Shown piece after piece: positions 18,782 to 26,751 of a DNA stretch of 32,873 nt (the stretch's first letter is position 1; the number at the start of each line of letters is the position of its first letter). The position numbers and the translations under genes were made by a program. The DNA comes from Desulfocapsaceae bacterium (GTDB taxonomy: Bacteria; Desulfobacterota; Desulfobulbia; Desulfobulbales; Desulfocapsaceae), in NCBI GenBank assembly GCA_028697885.1, contig JAQVER010000044.1, positions 1 to 32,873 on the forward strand, read 5' to 3'. A model generated the notes under the pieces. It did not search any database and was not told the origin of the DNA. It saw nothing but the letters and a program-made list of their open reading frames with translations.

Positions 18782-18821
18782 ACCAATTAGTTGAAACTCT
18801 TTCAGGACTCATATTTTCGAT

Positions 18822-20207
18822 ATGATGGAACAGAACAAGACATTGCTTATCGTCGATGACGAGGAGAACATGCGTCACATGCTGCAGGCCATGGTCAATC
18901 GCCATGGGTATAGTGTAGAGACTGCTGTTGATGGTCAGGATGCCCTGAACAAAATCGTCAGAAAACACTACGATTTTATCCTCTGTGATATCAAAATGCC
19001 GCGTATGGACGGTATTACCTTTCTGCAGGAAGCCGGAGACAGGATCCAGACATCGACGGTTATCATGATGTCAGCGTACGGCACCATAGATATGGCCATG
19101 GAAGCAATTAAAGCTGGGGCCTATGATTTTATTTCCAAACCCTTCAAGAGCGACGAGGTTCTCCTCACCCTGAAAAAAGCAGAAGAGAGAGAGAGCCTGA
19201 GACAGGAAAATCGCCTGCTGAAAGAGCAGATACAGGAGTTCAAGGCAAGTGATGGTTTTGATAAGATGGTGGCCAGCAGCAAGTCCATGCATTCCCTGTT
19301 CACTCTGGCCAGAAAAGTTGCTCCTTACAATACGACCGTCCTGATAATCGGTGAATCCGGAACCGGCAAAGAGCTGGTAGCCAGAGGCATCTACGCATCA
19401 TCACCGAGAAACGAGCAGCCCTTTATTGCCGTAAACTGCGGCAGCATCCCAGAGAATTTACTGGAGAGTGAGTTTTTCGGATATGTAAAGGGGGCCTTTA
19501 CCGGGGCGGATAAAACCCGGAAAGGTCTCCTGGCCGAGGCAAACGGAGGAACGCTTTTCCTTGATGAGATAGGTGAGCTTCCCTTGGACATGCAGGTAAA
19601 GCTCCTCCGGGTCCTACAGGAGGGGGAAATAAAACCTGTTGGTGCCAATAAAACTGAACAGATCGATGTGCGGATCCTGGCCGCGACTGCCAGAAATCTT
19701 GACGATGAGGTGCGGCAGGGAAGATTCCGGGAAGATCTGTTTTACCGCCTCAATGTTTTGAGCATACACATTCCCCCCTTAAGAGAGAGACCGGAGGACA
19801 TTCCCCTCTTATGCAATCACTTTATTAAAAAATTTAACATAACTCTCGGAACGAGTATTACCTCAATAACAGCTGAGGCCATGGAAAAGCTCCTGACTCA
19901 TACCTGGCCTGGAAATGTACGGGAGTTGGAAAATATAATTCAGAGAGGGATTGTGCTGGCAGAGGATCAAACCATTGGCTTGGATCAATTGCCGGCGCAT
20001 CTTGTTCAAACAACGCCAGCAGAATGCTTTGAACAATTTTTCACAGGATTTTCCCTGAAAAGAGCTCAAAAAGTAATGGAAGAAAAGATAATCGCCAAGG
20101 CCTTGCAAGAGACAGGGGGTAATCGTTTACAGGCCTCAAAATTATTAGAACTCAGCTACCCTTCTCTGCTGAGTAAAATCAAGGATTACAAGATTGTCAT
20201 CGAATAA
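18822..20207 (+). CDS. sigma-54-dependent response regulator (NtrC/ZraR type)
   Basis: The protein is 461 aa: receiver domain with acidic pocket D12-D13 and phospho-acceptor D56 (ILCDIKMPRMDG), AAA+ domain with Walker A GESGTGKE, the sigma-54 contact loop GAFTGA and Walker B GGTLFLDEIGELP, then a Fis-type helix-turn-helix (ETGGNRLQASKLLELSYPSL). It activates sigma-54 promoters when phosphorylated, presumably by the kinase encoded 40 bp upstream. The start is one of two adjacent ATGs (18822 or 18825). The pair resembles ZraSR/HydHG architecture. With copZ just upstream, metal stress is an attractive but unproven signal. I found no clear -24/-12 promoter in the window that would name a target. 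Confidence 0.95.
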   Translation: MMEQNKTLLIVDDEENMRHMLQAMVNRHGYSVETAVDGQDALNKIVRKHYDFILCDIKMPRMDGITFLQEAGDRIQTSTVIMMSAYGTIDMAMEAIKAGAYDFISKPFKSDEVLLTLKKAEERESLRQENRLLKEQIQEFKASDGFDKMVASSKSMHSLFTLARKVAPYNTTVLIIGESGTGKELVARGIYASSPRNEQPFIAVNCGSIPENLLESEFFGYVKGAFTGADKTRKGLLAEANGGTLFLDEIGELPLDMQVKLLRVLQEGEIKPVGANKTEQIDVRILAATARNLDDEVRQGRFREDLFYRLNVLSIHIPPLRERPEDIPLLCNHFIKKFNITLGTSITSITAEAMEKLLTHTWPGNVRELENIIQRGIVLAEDQTIGLDQLPAHLVQTTPAECFEQFFTGFSLKRAQKVMEEKIIAKALQETGGNRLQASKLLELSYPSLLSKIKDYKIVIE

Positions 20208-20329
20208 TTTTTTCTTAGGGACCGGCAAATCGTGCCAGAATAAAAGGATCCCGGCAAGTCTGACTAAGCCCCTAACGTAATCTCGTAAACGGCTAAAGAC
20301 CGGCCATTTTTCATCCATCCGTGTTCTGC

Positions 20330-20368
20330 GTAACGAAATAATCAATAGTGTAATGGTTCTTTCGTTAC
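20330..20368. repeat. 9-bp inverted repeat between convergent genes
   Basis: GTAACGAAA (20330-20338) and TTTCGTTAC (20360-20368) are perfect inverted copies with a 21-nt spacer, in the 166-bp gap between the convergent regulator and fabZ genes. There is no T tract on either side. It could be a hairpin or a protein site. Confidence 0.4.
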
Positions 20369-20373
20369 CCCCC

Positions 20374-20826
20374 CTAACCAAACGATGCCATCAACTCGGC
20401 CTCGGCAACAAGCTTTTCTTCGACATAGGCATGAGCTGCCATCTGCCAGATCCCCCGCCGCCTCTTCAAGAGTTCCAGCTTGAAATGAATCTGATCACCC
20501 GGAGTTACAGGCTGCCGGAAACGGGCCTTGTCAATGCCCACAAAATAGAGCACCTTGTTGCCGATATTCTCCGGCTCGGAATAAAAGGCTAATATCCCGC
20601 CAACCTGGGCCATTCCCTCCAGGATCAAGACACCTGGCATGACGGGTCTTCCCGGGAAATGCCCCTGAAAGAATGGTTCGTTAATGGTGACATTCTTCAA
20701 CCCGACGATATCCTTCTCCGGAGTTATCGCCAAGATCCGATCTACCAGGATAAAAGGGTAGCGATGGGGCAAAAGTCTTAATATCTCAACAATATCTATT
20801 TTCTCAGGAACGACTGTTTCAGACAT
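20374..20826 (-). CDS. fabZ: 3-hydroxyacyl-ACP dehydratase FabZ
   Basis: This enzyme dehydrates (3R)-hydroxyacyl-ACP in type II fatty acid synthesis. I place the start at the ATG giving MSETVVPEK because AGGAGA lies eight bases upstream; a start 18 bp earlier would bury that site. The protein is 150 aa. It has the hot-dog helix segment LLPHRYPFILVDRI and the active-site block GHFPGRPVMPGVLILEGMAQVG, with catalytic His and Glu. EGMAQ replaces the commoner EAMAQ. It lies 14 bp after lpxD, which competes for the same 3-hydroxyacyl-ACP pool, a linkage conserved in Gram-negative bacteria. Here lpxA and lpxB do not follow: a convergent regulator gene ends the operon. Confidence 0.96.
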   Translation of the reverse strand: MSETVVPEKIDIVEILRLLPHRYPFILVDRILAITPEKDIVGLKNVTINEPFFQGHFPGRPVMPGVLILEGMAQVGGILAFYSEPENIGNKVLYFVGIDKARFRQPVTPGDQIHFKLELLKRRRGIWQMAAHAYVEEKLVAEAELMASFG

Positions 20827-20840
20827 GATCATCTCTCCTT

Positions 20841-21899
20841 TCATGCTTGATCTTCTTGAACATTCTGCTGTGCATCTTGCAATGCCGCAATCTCTTTACG
20901 CATGCGCCGCAACTCGCTCACTATTTCCGGCAATCGCCCCAGAGCGGCAACCACCCTGGCAAATTTCTTCATGGGCATGGCCGGGGTACCACCAATTATC
21001 GCCCCCTTAGGCTGATTATTATGAATTCCTGCCTGAGCCGCCACCATCACCCCGTCCTCCAGATGAATATGACCGGAGAGCCCGGCCTGCCCCCCAAGCA
21101 CCACATTACGGCCCAGGCTTGTTGAACCGGCAATGCCCACCTGGGCCACGAGCAGACAATTCTCACCGACCACCACATTATGGGCCACCTGAACCAGATT
21201 GTCAATCTTGGCTCCGCTCTTAATCCAGGTTTTACCAAAGGTGGCCCGATCAATACAGGTATTAGCTCCGATCTCCACATCATCATCGACCTGCACGATC
21301 CCCACCTGCGGCCGTTTCACGTGATATCCCCTGCTATCCGTAGCATACCCGTAGCCATCGCTGCCAATTACCGCACCAGGATGAATGGTCACCCGGCAGC
21401 CAATCCTGCAGCCACGACCCACCGTCACATTAGCCAGAATTTGGCTATCATCGCCAATCTGCACATCATCACCGATCACCACGCCCGATTCAATGGTCAC
21501 CCGCTGACCAAGATGCACTCTCTCACCTATCACCGCAAGGGGGGCAATGGAGATCTGATCCGGAACGACCGTCTGAGCGCCCACATGGGCTTTTGCATGC
21601 ACCCCGGCAGCCTGAAAAGGGGTCTTGAGCAGAAAAGTATGCACGAGGGCTGCGGCCAGATATGGATCACGTACCCGGATAATGGGCATGGGTGCTGTCT
21701 CAATAGCCATGGGCACGATTACCGCTGAGGCCTTACTCTTCAGCAGAGATGCTGCATCCTTTGCCTGCGCCAGAAAACTGATTTTCCCAACGCCAGCCGT
21801 CTCCAGGGCGTCAAGATCATGGATCTGAACATCTCCATCACCTGCCAGTTCTCCCTCTACCAACTGTGCCAACTGCCGTAAAGCAACACTTTTCACCAT
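20841..21899 (-). CDS. lpxD: UDP-3-O-(3-hydroxyacyl)glucosamine N-acyltransferase LpxD
   Basis: This enzyme adds the second 3-hydroxyacyl chain to UDP-GlcN in lipid A synthesis. It is 352 aa from the ATG giving [13 protein letters not shown], chosen because AAGGA lies eight bases upstream and family members begin this way. A longer start at 21950 overlaps the upstream gene and adds a basic leader. An N-terminal uridine-binding domain ([21 protein letters not shown]) leads to a left-handed beta-helix of hexapeptide repeats. The catalytic-His segment is [16 protein letters not shown], and the C-terminal coiled helix ([18 protein letters not shown]) is typical of the trimer. It shows that the organism makes lipopolysaccharide-type lipid A. 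It lies within the glmS to fabZ operon. Confidence 0.96.
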   Translation of the reverse strand: MVKSVALRQLAQLVEGELAGDGDVQIHDLDALETAGVGKISFLAQAKDAASLLKSKASAVIVPMAIETAPMPIIRVRDPYLAAALVHTFLLKTPFQAAGVHAKAHVGAQTVVPDQISIAPLAVIGERVHLGQRVTIESGVVIGDDVQIGDDSQILANVTVGRGCRIGCRVTIHPGAVIGSDGYGYATDSRGYHVKRPQVGIVQVDDDVEIGANTCIDRATFGKTWIKSGAKIDNLVQVAHNVVVGENCLLVAQVGIAGSTSLGRNVVLGGQAGLSGHIHLEDGVMVAAQAGIHNNQPKGAIIGGTPAMPMKKFARVVAALGRLPEIVSELRRMRKEIAALQDAQQNVQEDQA

Positions 21900-21931
21900 C
21901 CCCCCCATCCTTTTATCCACCCTGTTATCCT

Positions 21932-23131
21932 TTATAATTCTGTTTGCCATGCCGGAGATTCTTCCGGATAAAGAAAATATTTCCTGCGCAACAACTTAAA
22001 CTCCTGCAACCTTTCCTGCCATTCTGCCTCAATCTCACTAATGGGTAGACCGTCCTCAAGTTCCTGACGCACCTTCTGGTCCCCTAGGATCAGATCCATG
22101 GGAAGTCGTTCATATTCATATTCATAGGGCGGCTCTTTATATGAAAAATCACCTGGATAAAGCCGAAAGACCGCCTGAAACAAGGCCAGAGAGGTCCGGT
22201 AAGGCAGAAATGCAGAGGTGTCGGTCACATGGAGATGAAAACCGACACAGGCTTTACCTGCCCACTTGCCGGAGGTCGGTTCAAAAACCAGCGGCCTCAA
22301 AAAACAGCCTGGCAGTTCTGTCTGCTCCAAGGCCTTCAATATAGGCTCATGCTCCCAGAAGGGAGCCCCGACCAGCTCAAAAGGCAGAGTGGTTCCCCTT
22401 CCCTCCGAGACATTGGTTCCCTCCCAGATCACCTGCCCAGGATAGACCAGGGCCGTTTCCGGCGTTGGCATATTGGGAGAGGGAAAAACCCAGGGAAACC
22501 CGGTATCCCTGAAGAGCATAGACCGCTTCCACCCTTGCATGGGAACCACTTGCAGATCGGCACCCAGGCCGAACTCCTGATTCAGCAGCAAGGCCAGCTC
22601 ACCAAAAGTCAGACCATGACGCATGGGCAGGGGGTACAGTCCAACAAAAGAGCTATACTCCTGTTCCAGAATATTGCCTTCAACCTCTCTACCGCCCACG
22701 GGATTGGGACGATCGAGAACCACAACCTTCTTTCCAAACTCAGCAGCTGCTTCCAGACAATAGGCCATGGTGTAGAGGAAGGTATAGACTCTGGTTCCCA
22801 CATCCACCAGATCAATGAGCAGGACGTCCAGATGATCAAACATGGCTCTCGAGGGCCTGCGGCTTTCCCCATAGAGGCTGAAAAGCGGCAGCCCGGTCGA
22901 CCGGTCAATCTCATGACCAGATTCGATCATATTGTCCTGCTTCTCACAGAAGAATCCATGCTGGGGTGAAAAGAGACAGGTCAACCGGGAGCCGAATCTC
23001 TGTTGCAGCAGCACCCTTGCATGCACAAGATTCCGGTCAGTGGATGCCTGGTTGGAAAGAAGCCCCAGCCGCTTTCCGGTAAGATCTGAGGACGAAGCCG
23101 CCAGGAGATTTTCCAGTCCGATTGTCAGCAT
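21932..23131 (-). CDS. DUF1343 protein, exo-beta-N-acetylmuramidase (NamZ-like)
   Basis: The 399-aa protein matches the DUF1343 family, whose characterised member NamZ removes N-acetylmuramic acid from the non-reducing end of peptidoglycan fragments (GH171). Recognisable segments are [47 protein letters not shown] (about 107-127), [25 protein letters not shown] and [21 protein letters not shown]. No signal peptide is present: the N-terminus ([17 protein letters not shown]) is not a Sec leader, unlike secreted NamZ. A cytoplasmic version would act on imported muropeptides. It lies 14 bp after glmS, which makes glucosamine 6-phosphate, and 32 bp before lpxD, so the operon joins amino-sugar supply, recycling and lipid A. 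The family match is strong; enzymatic activity is inferred. Confidence 0.88.
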   Translation of the reverse strand: MLTIGLENLLAASSSDLTGKRLGLLSNQASTDRNLVHARVLLQQRFGSRLTCLFSPQHGFFCEKQDNMIESGHEIDRSTGLPLFSLYGESRRPSRAMFDHLDVLLIDLVDVGTRVYTFLYTMAYCLEAAAEFGKKVVVLDRPNPVGGREVEGNILEQEYSSFVGLYPLPMRHGLTFGELALLLNQEFGLGADLQVVPMQGWKRSMLFRDTGFPWVFPSPNMPTPETALVYPGQVIWEGTNVSEGRGTTLPFELVGAPFWEHEPILKALEQTELPGCFLRPLVFEPTSGKWAGKACVGFHLHVTDTSAFLPYRTSLALFQAVFRLYPGDFSYKEPPYEYEYERLPMDLILGDQKVRQELEDGLPISEIEAEWQERLQEFKLLRRKYFLYPEESPAWQTEL

Positions 23132-23145
23132 AAAAAATTTACCAT

Positions 23146-24990
23146 TTACTCCACCGTCACACTTTTCGCCAGATTCCGTGGCTGATCCACGTCACAACCG
23201 CGCCTAGTAGCAATCTCATACGCAAGAAGCTGGGCCGGAATGGTATACAAAATGGGATTCATCTCCTCATGCACCAGGGGCAGGTAGATGACATCTTCGG
23301 TGATAGCCTGCAGATGGCTGTCTCCTTCAGTTCCCAACAAAATCAGACGCCCGGCCCGGGCCTTGATTTCCTCCACATTGGAGATCGATTTCTGATACAC
23401 TGCATCCTGGGGGACAAGGGCCAGGATGGGCATCTCCTTATCAATCAGGGCAATAGGCCCATGCTTGAGTTCGCCCGAGGCATAGCCTTCCGCATGGATA
23501 TAAGAGATCTCCTTCAACTTCAAGGCACCTTCCAGGGCAATGGGGAAATTCAAGCCACGACCGATAAAAAGAAAATCGCGACAGTCATAATAGCTGTCCA
23601 CAAGTTCCCTGATCTCCTCCTGCAAGCGGGGCAGTTCCACCTCAATAACGGCTGCGATCCCGATAAGGGCCTGTCCCAGTTCCCGGCTCTTTTTTGCGCT
23701 AATGGTCTTTTTCTGCTCACCTAAATAGAGGGTAAAGAGAAAGAGGGCCGCCAGCTGCGAGATAAAGGCCTTGGTGGAGGCCACTCCGATCTCTGGGCCG
23801 GCGTGGGTATAGACCGTTCCATCCGCCTCCCGGGTCATGGTGGAACCAACCACATTGCAGATGGTGATAATCTTTGACCCCAATTTTTTGGCCAGACGGA
23901 TCCCTGCCAGGGTATCTGCTGTTTCACCGGACTGGGAAATGGCAATGGTAAGGACCCGTTCATTGATCAAAAGCTTACGGTAGCGAAACTCAGAGGCGAT
24001 ATCAACCTCCACCGGAATCAGAGCCCAGCGTTCAATCCAGTACTTAGCCACCAAAGCCGCATGCCAGGATGTTCCACAGGCCACCAGAAAGATCCGGTCG
24101 ATTTTCTGCAGATCGTCCGCTCCCAAATGAATCTCCGGCAGTTCAATCGCGCCGGTTTCCAGATTGATCCGGCCACTAACCGTATTAATAATGGCCTGAG
24201 GCTGCTCAAAGATCTCCTTAAGCATGAAATGACGATAGCCACCCTTCTCCGCCATGGCAGCAGTCCACTCAATAGTTTTGACTTCCTTGCTGATTTCTTT
24301 TCCTGTCTGCAGAGAATAAAAAGTCCGTCCGGCAGTAGTCAGCACTGCCATCTCAAGATCCTCAAGAAAAATAACCTGCTTGGTAAAGGGAAGAAAAGCC
24401 GGAATGTCCGAGGCCAGAAAAGAACCATTTTCATCATCAACGCCAAGGACCAGCGGGCTATGATTGCGTACGGCAATAAGGGTGTCGGGCTTTCCGGTCC
24501 ACAAAACCGCCAGAGCATACGACCCCTCCACCCGCTCAAGGGCCTTGCGGACCGCCGCTATCAGATCATCACTGGCCAGATGTTCTTCAATCAGATGGGC
24601 CAGTACCTCCGTATCGGTCTCTGAACTGAAATGATGCCCCTTGGCCAGAAGCCCCTCGCGCAGAGAATGATAATTTTCAATAATCCCATTATGAACCACC
24701 ACCAGATTGCCACTGCAATCAGTGTGAGGATGGGCGTTTTCAGTGGTCGGAGCACCATGTGTCGCCCAGCGGGTATGACCAAGACCAATATGGGATGGGG
24801 CCACAATGGCCTCATCGATAATCGCTTCCAGGCTGGAGAGCTTCCCGGCAGCCCGATACTTAACTAACCGTCCATCCTGCAGATAAACGATCCCCGCTGA
24901 GTCATACCCTCGATATTCAAGACGTCGCAACCCCTCAAGCACCACCGGAACAACCCGCCTCGCCCCGACATAGCCAACAATTCCGCACAT
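23146..24990 (-). CDS. glmS: glucosamine-fructose-6-phosphate aminotransferase (isomerizing)
   Basis: This enzyme makes glucosamine 6-phosphate from fructose 6-phosphate and glutamine, the entry to UDP-GlcNAc, peptidoglycan and lipid A. The 614-aa protein has an N-terminal class II glutaminase with nucleophile Cys2 (MCGIVGYVG), RRLEYRGYDSAG, HTRWATHG and HNGIIENY. Two SIS isomerase domains follow, with CGTSWHAA and ISQSGETADT, and the conserved tail PRNLAKSVTVE. GGAG lies six bases before the ATG. It is first in the minus-strand operon with the DUF1343 gene, lpxD and fabZ. A small dyad, CCATAA-TG-TTATGG (24999-25012), overlaps the Shine-Dalgarno and could form a hairpin in the leader. There is no glmS ribozyme-like sequence that I can recognise. 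Confidence 0.98.
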   Translation of the reverse strand: MCGIVGYVGARRVVPVVLEGLRRLEYRGYDSAGIVYLQDGRLVKYRAAGKLSSLEAIIDEAIVAPSHIGLGHTRWATHGAPTTENAHPHTDCSGNLVVVHNGIIENYHSLREGLLAKGHHFSSETDTEVLAHLIEEHLASDDLIAAVRKALERVEGSYALAVLWTGKPDTLIAVRNHSPLVLGVDDENGSFLASDIPAFLPFTKQVIFLEDLEMAVLTTAGRTFYSLQTGKEISKEVKTIEWTAAMAEKGGYRHFMLKEIFEQPQAIINTVSGRINLETGAIELPEIHLGADDLQKIDRIFLVACGTSWHAALVAKYWIERWALIPVEVDIASEFRYRKLLINERVLTIAISQSGETADTLAGIRLAKKLGSKIITICNVVGSTMTREADGTVYTHAGPEIGVASTKAFISQLAALFLFTLYLGEQKKTISAKKSRELGQALIGIAAVIEVELPRLQEEIRELVDSYYDCRDFLFIGRGLNFPIALEGALKLKEISYIHAEGYASGELKHGPIALIDKEMPILALVPQDAVYQKSISNVEEIKARAGRLILLGTEGDSHLQAITEDVIYLPLVHEEMNPILYTIPAQLLAYEIATRRGCDVDQPRNLAKSVTVE

Positions 24991-25357
24991 AATTTACTCC
25001 ATAATGTTATGGAAGAAGAATAACTTTAAAAGTCAGGATATTCATTTCCTGGGCAAAGCCTACAAAACATTTTACTATAGTCGCACGGAAGAACATACTT
25101 ATCAAATAGCACCTAGCTGATATTACAGAAATAACATTCTCCAAACACCGCAGAAATAAAGTAAAAAGACAATGTTTAAAGATACGGATAACCTGTTCAT
25201 AATAATACGATAAAATACCGATTTTACTATTCAGATTAACATGACATTTTTCATTAATGCGAGTTTTTTCTTTTAATAGCCTCACAAAACAAGTATTTTT
25301 AAAAAATGTATTACAAACAACTATCCTCACAAAATCAAAAATACCAAGTGAATCATC
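24991..25357. other. AT-rich divergent spacer between glmS and pyrE
   Basis: These 367 bp hold no convincing gene. The minus-strand open frame covering 25007-25372 has an atypical, AT-driven composition and overlaps the pyrE start. I see no clean promoter pair. The only symmetric motif is the dyad at 24999-25012. Both glmS and pyrE must be transcribed outward from here. Confidence 0.5.
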
Positions 25358-25909
25358 ATGAATGATCGACAACGACTCAAAGAAATACTCCTTGAAAAAT
25401 CATATCGTCAGGGCTCATTTACCCTCACCTCCGGCAAGACTTCAGATTTTTACATTGATGGCAAACAAACTACCTTGTCGGCTGAAGGTGCCTACCTCTG
25501 CGGCAAACTGATCCTCGAGCTGATCATGAAACAAAAGGAACCCATTCAAGCGGTAGGCGGCATGACCCTCGGCGCTGATCCACTGGTCACCGCTGTCTCC
25601 CTGGTCAGCTTTCTTGAGAAAAATCCTATTCCTGCCTTTATCGTCCGCAAGGAAGCCAAGGGTCACGGTACCGGAAATTACATTGAAGGGCTGAAAAATA
25701 TGCCGGCAGGATGCCGGGTCGCCCTCCTCGAAGACGTGGTAACCACCGGCGGCACCCTGCTGCAGGTCATCGAACGGGTTGAGGCCCAAGGATTTAAGGT
25801 CGGTGCAGTCATTACTGTGGTTGAACGGCAGGAAGGGGGCGTCCAGACCTTGGCTGATGCGGGCTACACCCTTGAATCCATCTTCACCAGGGAGGAGCTG
25901 CTCAGCTAA
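25358..25909 (+). CDS. pyrE: orotate phosphoribosyltransferase
   Basis: This enzyme joins orotate to PRPP, giving OMP in de novo pyrimidine synthesis. The 183-aa protein contains the N-terminal segment GSFTLTSGKTSDFYIDGK, the flexible loop RKEAKGHGTGNYIEG and the PRPP-binding motif VALLEDVVTTGGTL at about 120-133, all diagnostic for PyrE. The ribosome site is weak (AAGTGA about seven bases before the ATG). It is the first plus-strand gene after a 367-bp spacer, and a zinc-ribbon gene begins six bases after its stop, so the two are probably co-transcribed. No other pyr genes are adjacent. Confidence 0.96.
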   Translation: MNDRQRLKEILLEKSYRQGSFTLTSGKTSDFYIDGKQTTLSAEGAYLCGKLILELIMKQKEPIQAVGGMTLGADPLVTAVSLVSFLEKNPIPAFIVRKEAKGHGTGNYIEGLKNMPAGCRVALLEDVVTTGGTLLQVIERVEAQGFKVGAVITVVERQEGGVQTLADAGYTLESIFTREELLS

Positions 25910-25914
25910 ACCGT

Positions 25915-26085
25915 ATGCAATGCCGGGAATGTAACAATAAGCTCGAAGTTCTGCGTGCATGCAGACGAATACGACTGCGCTGCACAGGATGTAAACGGGA
26001 ATATCAGATCCACGAAGTGGCCAGTGATCTTGACCCGGAAACGGAAAAACTGCTGGAGAACTATACAACGATTATCTATGATTAA
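25915..26085 (+). CDS. 56-residue zinc-ribbon protein
   Basis: This is a small intact gene, ATG 25915 to TAA 26083-26085. The protein begins MQCRECNNKLEVLRAC, continues RLRCTGCKREYQIHEVA and ends LLENYTTIIYD. Two CxxC knuckles (C3/C6 and C23/C26), each near a basic turn, form a classic zinc ribbon; C16 is extra. After the ribbon a short acidic helix (DLDPETEKLLENYTTI) follows. The clean start/stop, the codon use and the position five bases after pyrE argue that it is real. The ribosome site is poor at close range (GGAGGAG lies 17 bases away inside pyrE), so it may be translated by coupling. I do not know a function. Similar short ribbons occur in related bacteria and may be RNA- or protein-binding. 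Confidence 0.78.
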   Translation: MQCRECNNKLEVLRACRRIRLRCTGCKREYQIHEVASDLDPETEKLLENYTTIIYD

Positions 26086-26087
26086 TC

Positions 26088-26114
26088 GGCTGGAATAAAC
26101 GGCATGTTCCAGCC
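26088..26114 (+). terminator. hairpin after the pyrE/zinc-ribbon unit
   Basis: GGCTGGAA (26088-26095) pairs perfectly with TTCCAGCC (26107-26114) over an 11-nt loop. A T tract (26130-26136) follows only after about 15 nt, so it is a weaker-than-usual intrinsic terminator candidate. It starts two bases after the zinc-ribbon stop. Confidence 0.45.
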
Positions 26115-26207
26115 TGCCTACTAAACTATATTTTTTGTTTGCTGAGAGTTCGCTCCTGTTGAACAATACAGTAGATATTGGCACAAATAATAAGCAATAT
26201 CGATATG

Positions 26208-26744
26208 ACATCAGAAAACATTCAAAGAGTTTTTGTCAAACCAGACGATACAGCAACCATCAACTGCCCTAAATGTCAGCTCGCCAAAACAGTTGGAGTT
26301 GGTAAATTCCGCACAACCCGACACACTATCACAGCGCGTTGCACCTGTGGTCACTCTTTTCCAGTCAGCCTTGATTTTCGCAAGAATTACCGAAAAGAAA
26401 CTGCTTTACCTGGAACATATAAAACACGGGTTTCAGAAGTTGACGACAAACAGTGGAAGAAGACCAAACTGACTGGCAGTTATAACATGCAGGCACCTGC
26501 TTCTGGAAATGGTTATATGCTGATCACCAACCTGTCTTGTGGTGGTCTGCAATTCACAACCCCGGGCGATCATGCCATTGAGGTTGGCCAGCATGCGCAA
26601 ATCAGCTTCACTCTCGACGACCGGAAACAGACCAAAATCACAAAACACGCCATCATTCAATCGGTTGCCGGCAATATCATAGGCTGCCGATTTGCCGACG
26701 ATGAACCCCTTGAACAGGGACTCCGCTTTTATCTCTTCCCCTGA
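26208..26744 (+). CDS. PilZ-domain protein with N-terminal zinc ribbon
   Basis: The protein is 178 aa from ATG 26208; a TTG at 26178 would add ten residues, and neither start has a clear ribosome site. Residues 21-48 form a ribbon, C21-P-K-C24 then C46-T-C48-G. The PilZ part follows, with the two c-di-GMP contacts RxxxR (R59-K-N-Y-R63) and N/DxSxxG (N109-L-S111-C-G-G114), so it should bind c-di-GMP. PilZ domains act as c-di-GMP receptors controlling motility, exopolysaccharide or pili. The added ribbon may contact protein, RNA or metal. Its stop is 7 bp from the convergent hflX stop, leaving no room for a separate terminator. Partners are unknown; pilT in the same window is suggestive only. 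Confidence 0.86.
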   Translation, partial: TSENIQRVFVKPDDTATINCPKCQLAKTVGVGKFRTTRHTITARCTCGHSFPVSLDFRKNYRKETALPGTYKTRVSEVDDKQWKKTKLTGSYNMQAPASGNGYMLITNLSCGGLQFTTPGDHAIEVGQHAQISFTLDDRKQTKITKHAIIQSVAGNIIGCRFADDEPLEQGLRFYLFP

Positions 26745-26751
26745 CCCAGTC

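Noticed and set aside
22229..22969. 246-aa plus-strand open frame
   Set aside because: It is antisense to the DUF1343 gene, whose family motifs are unambiguous.
25007..25372. 121-aa minus-strand open frame in the glmS-pyrE spacer
   Set aside because: It is AT-driven composition with no motif, overlaps the pyrE start and lacks a ribosome site.
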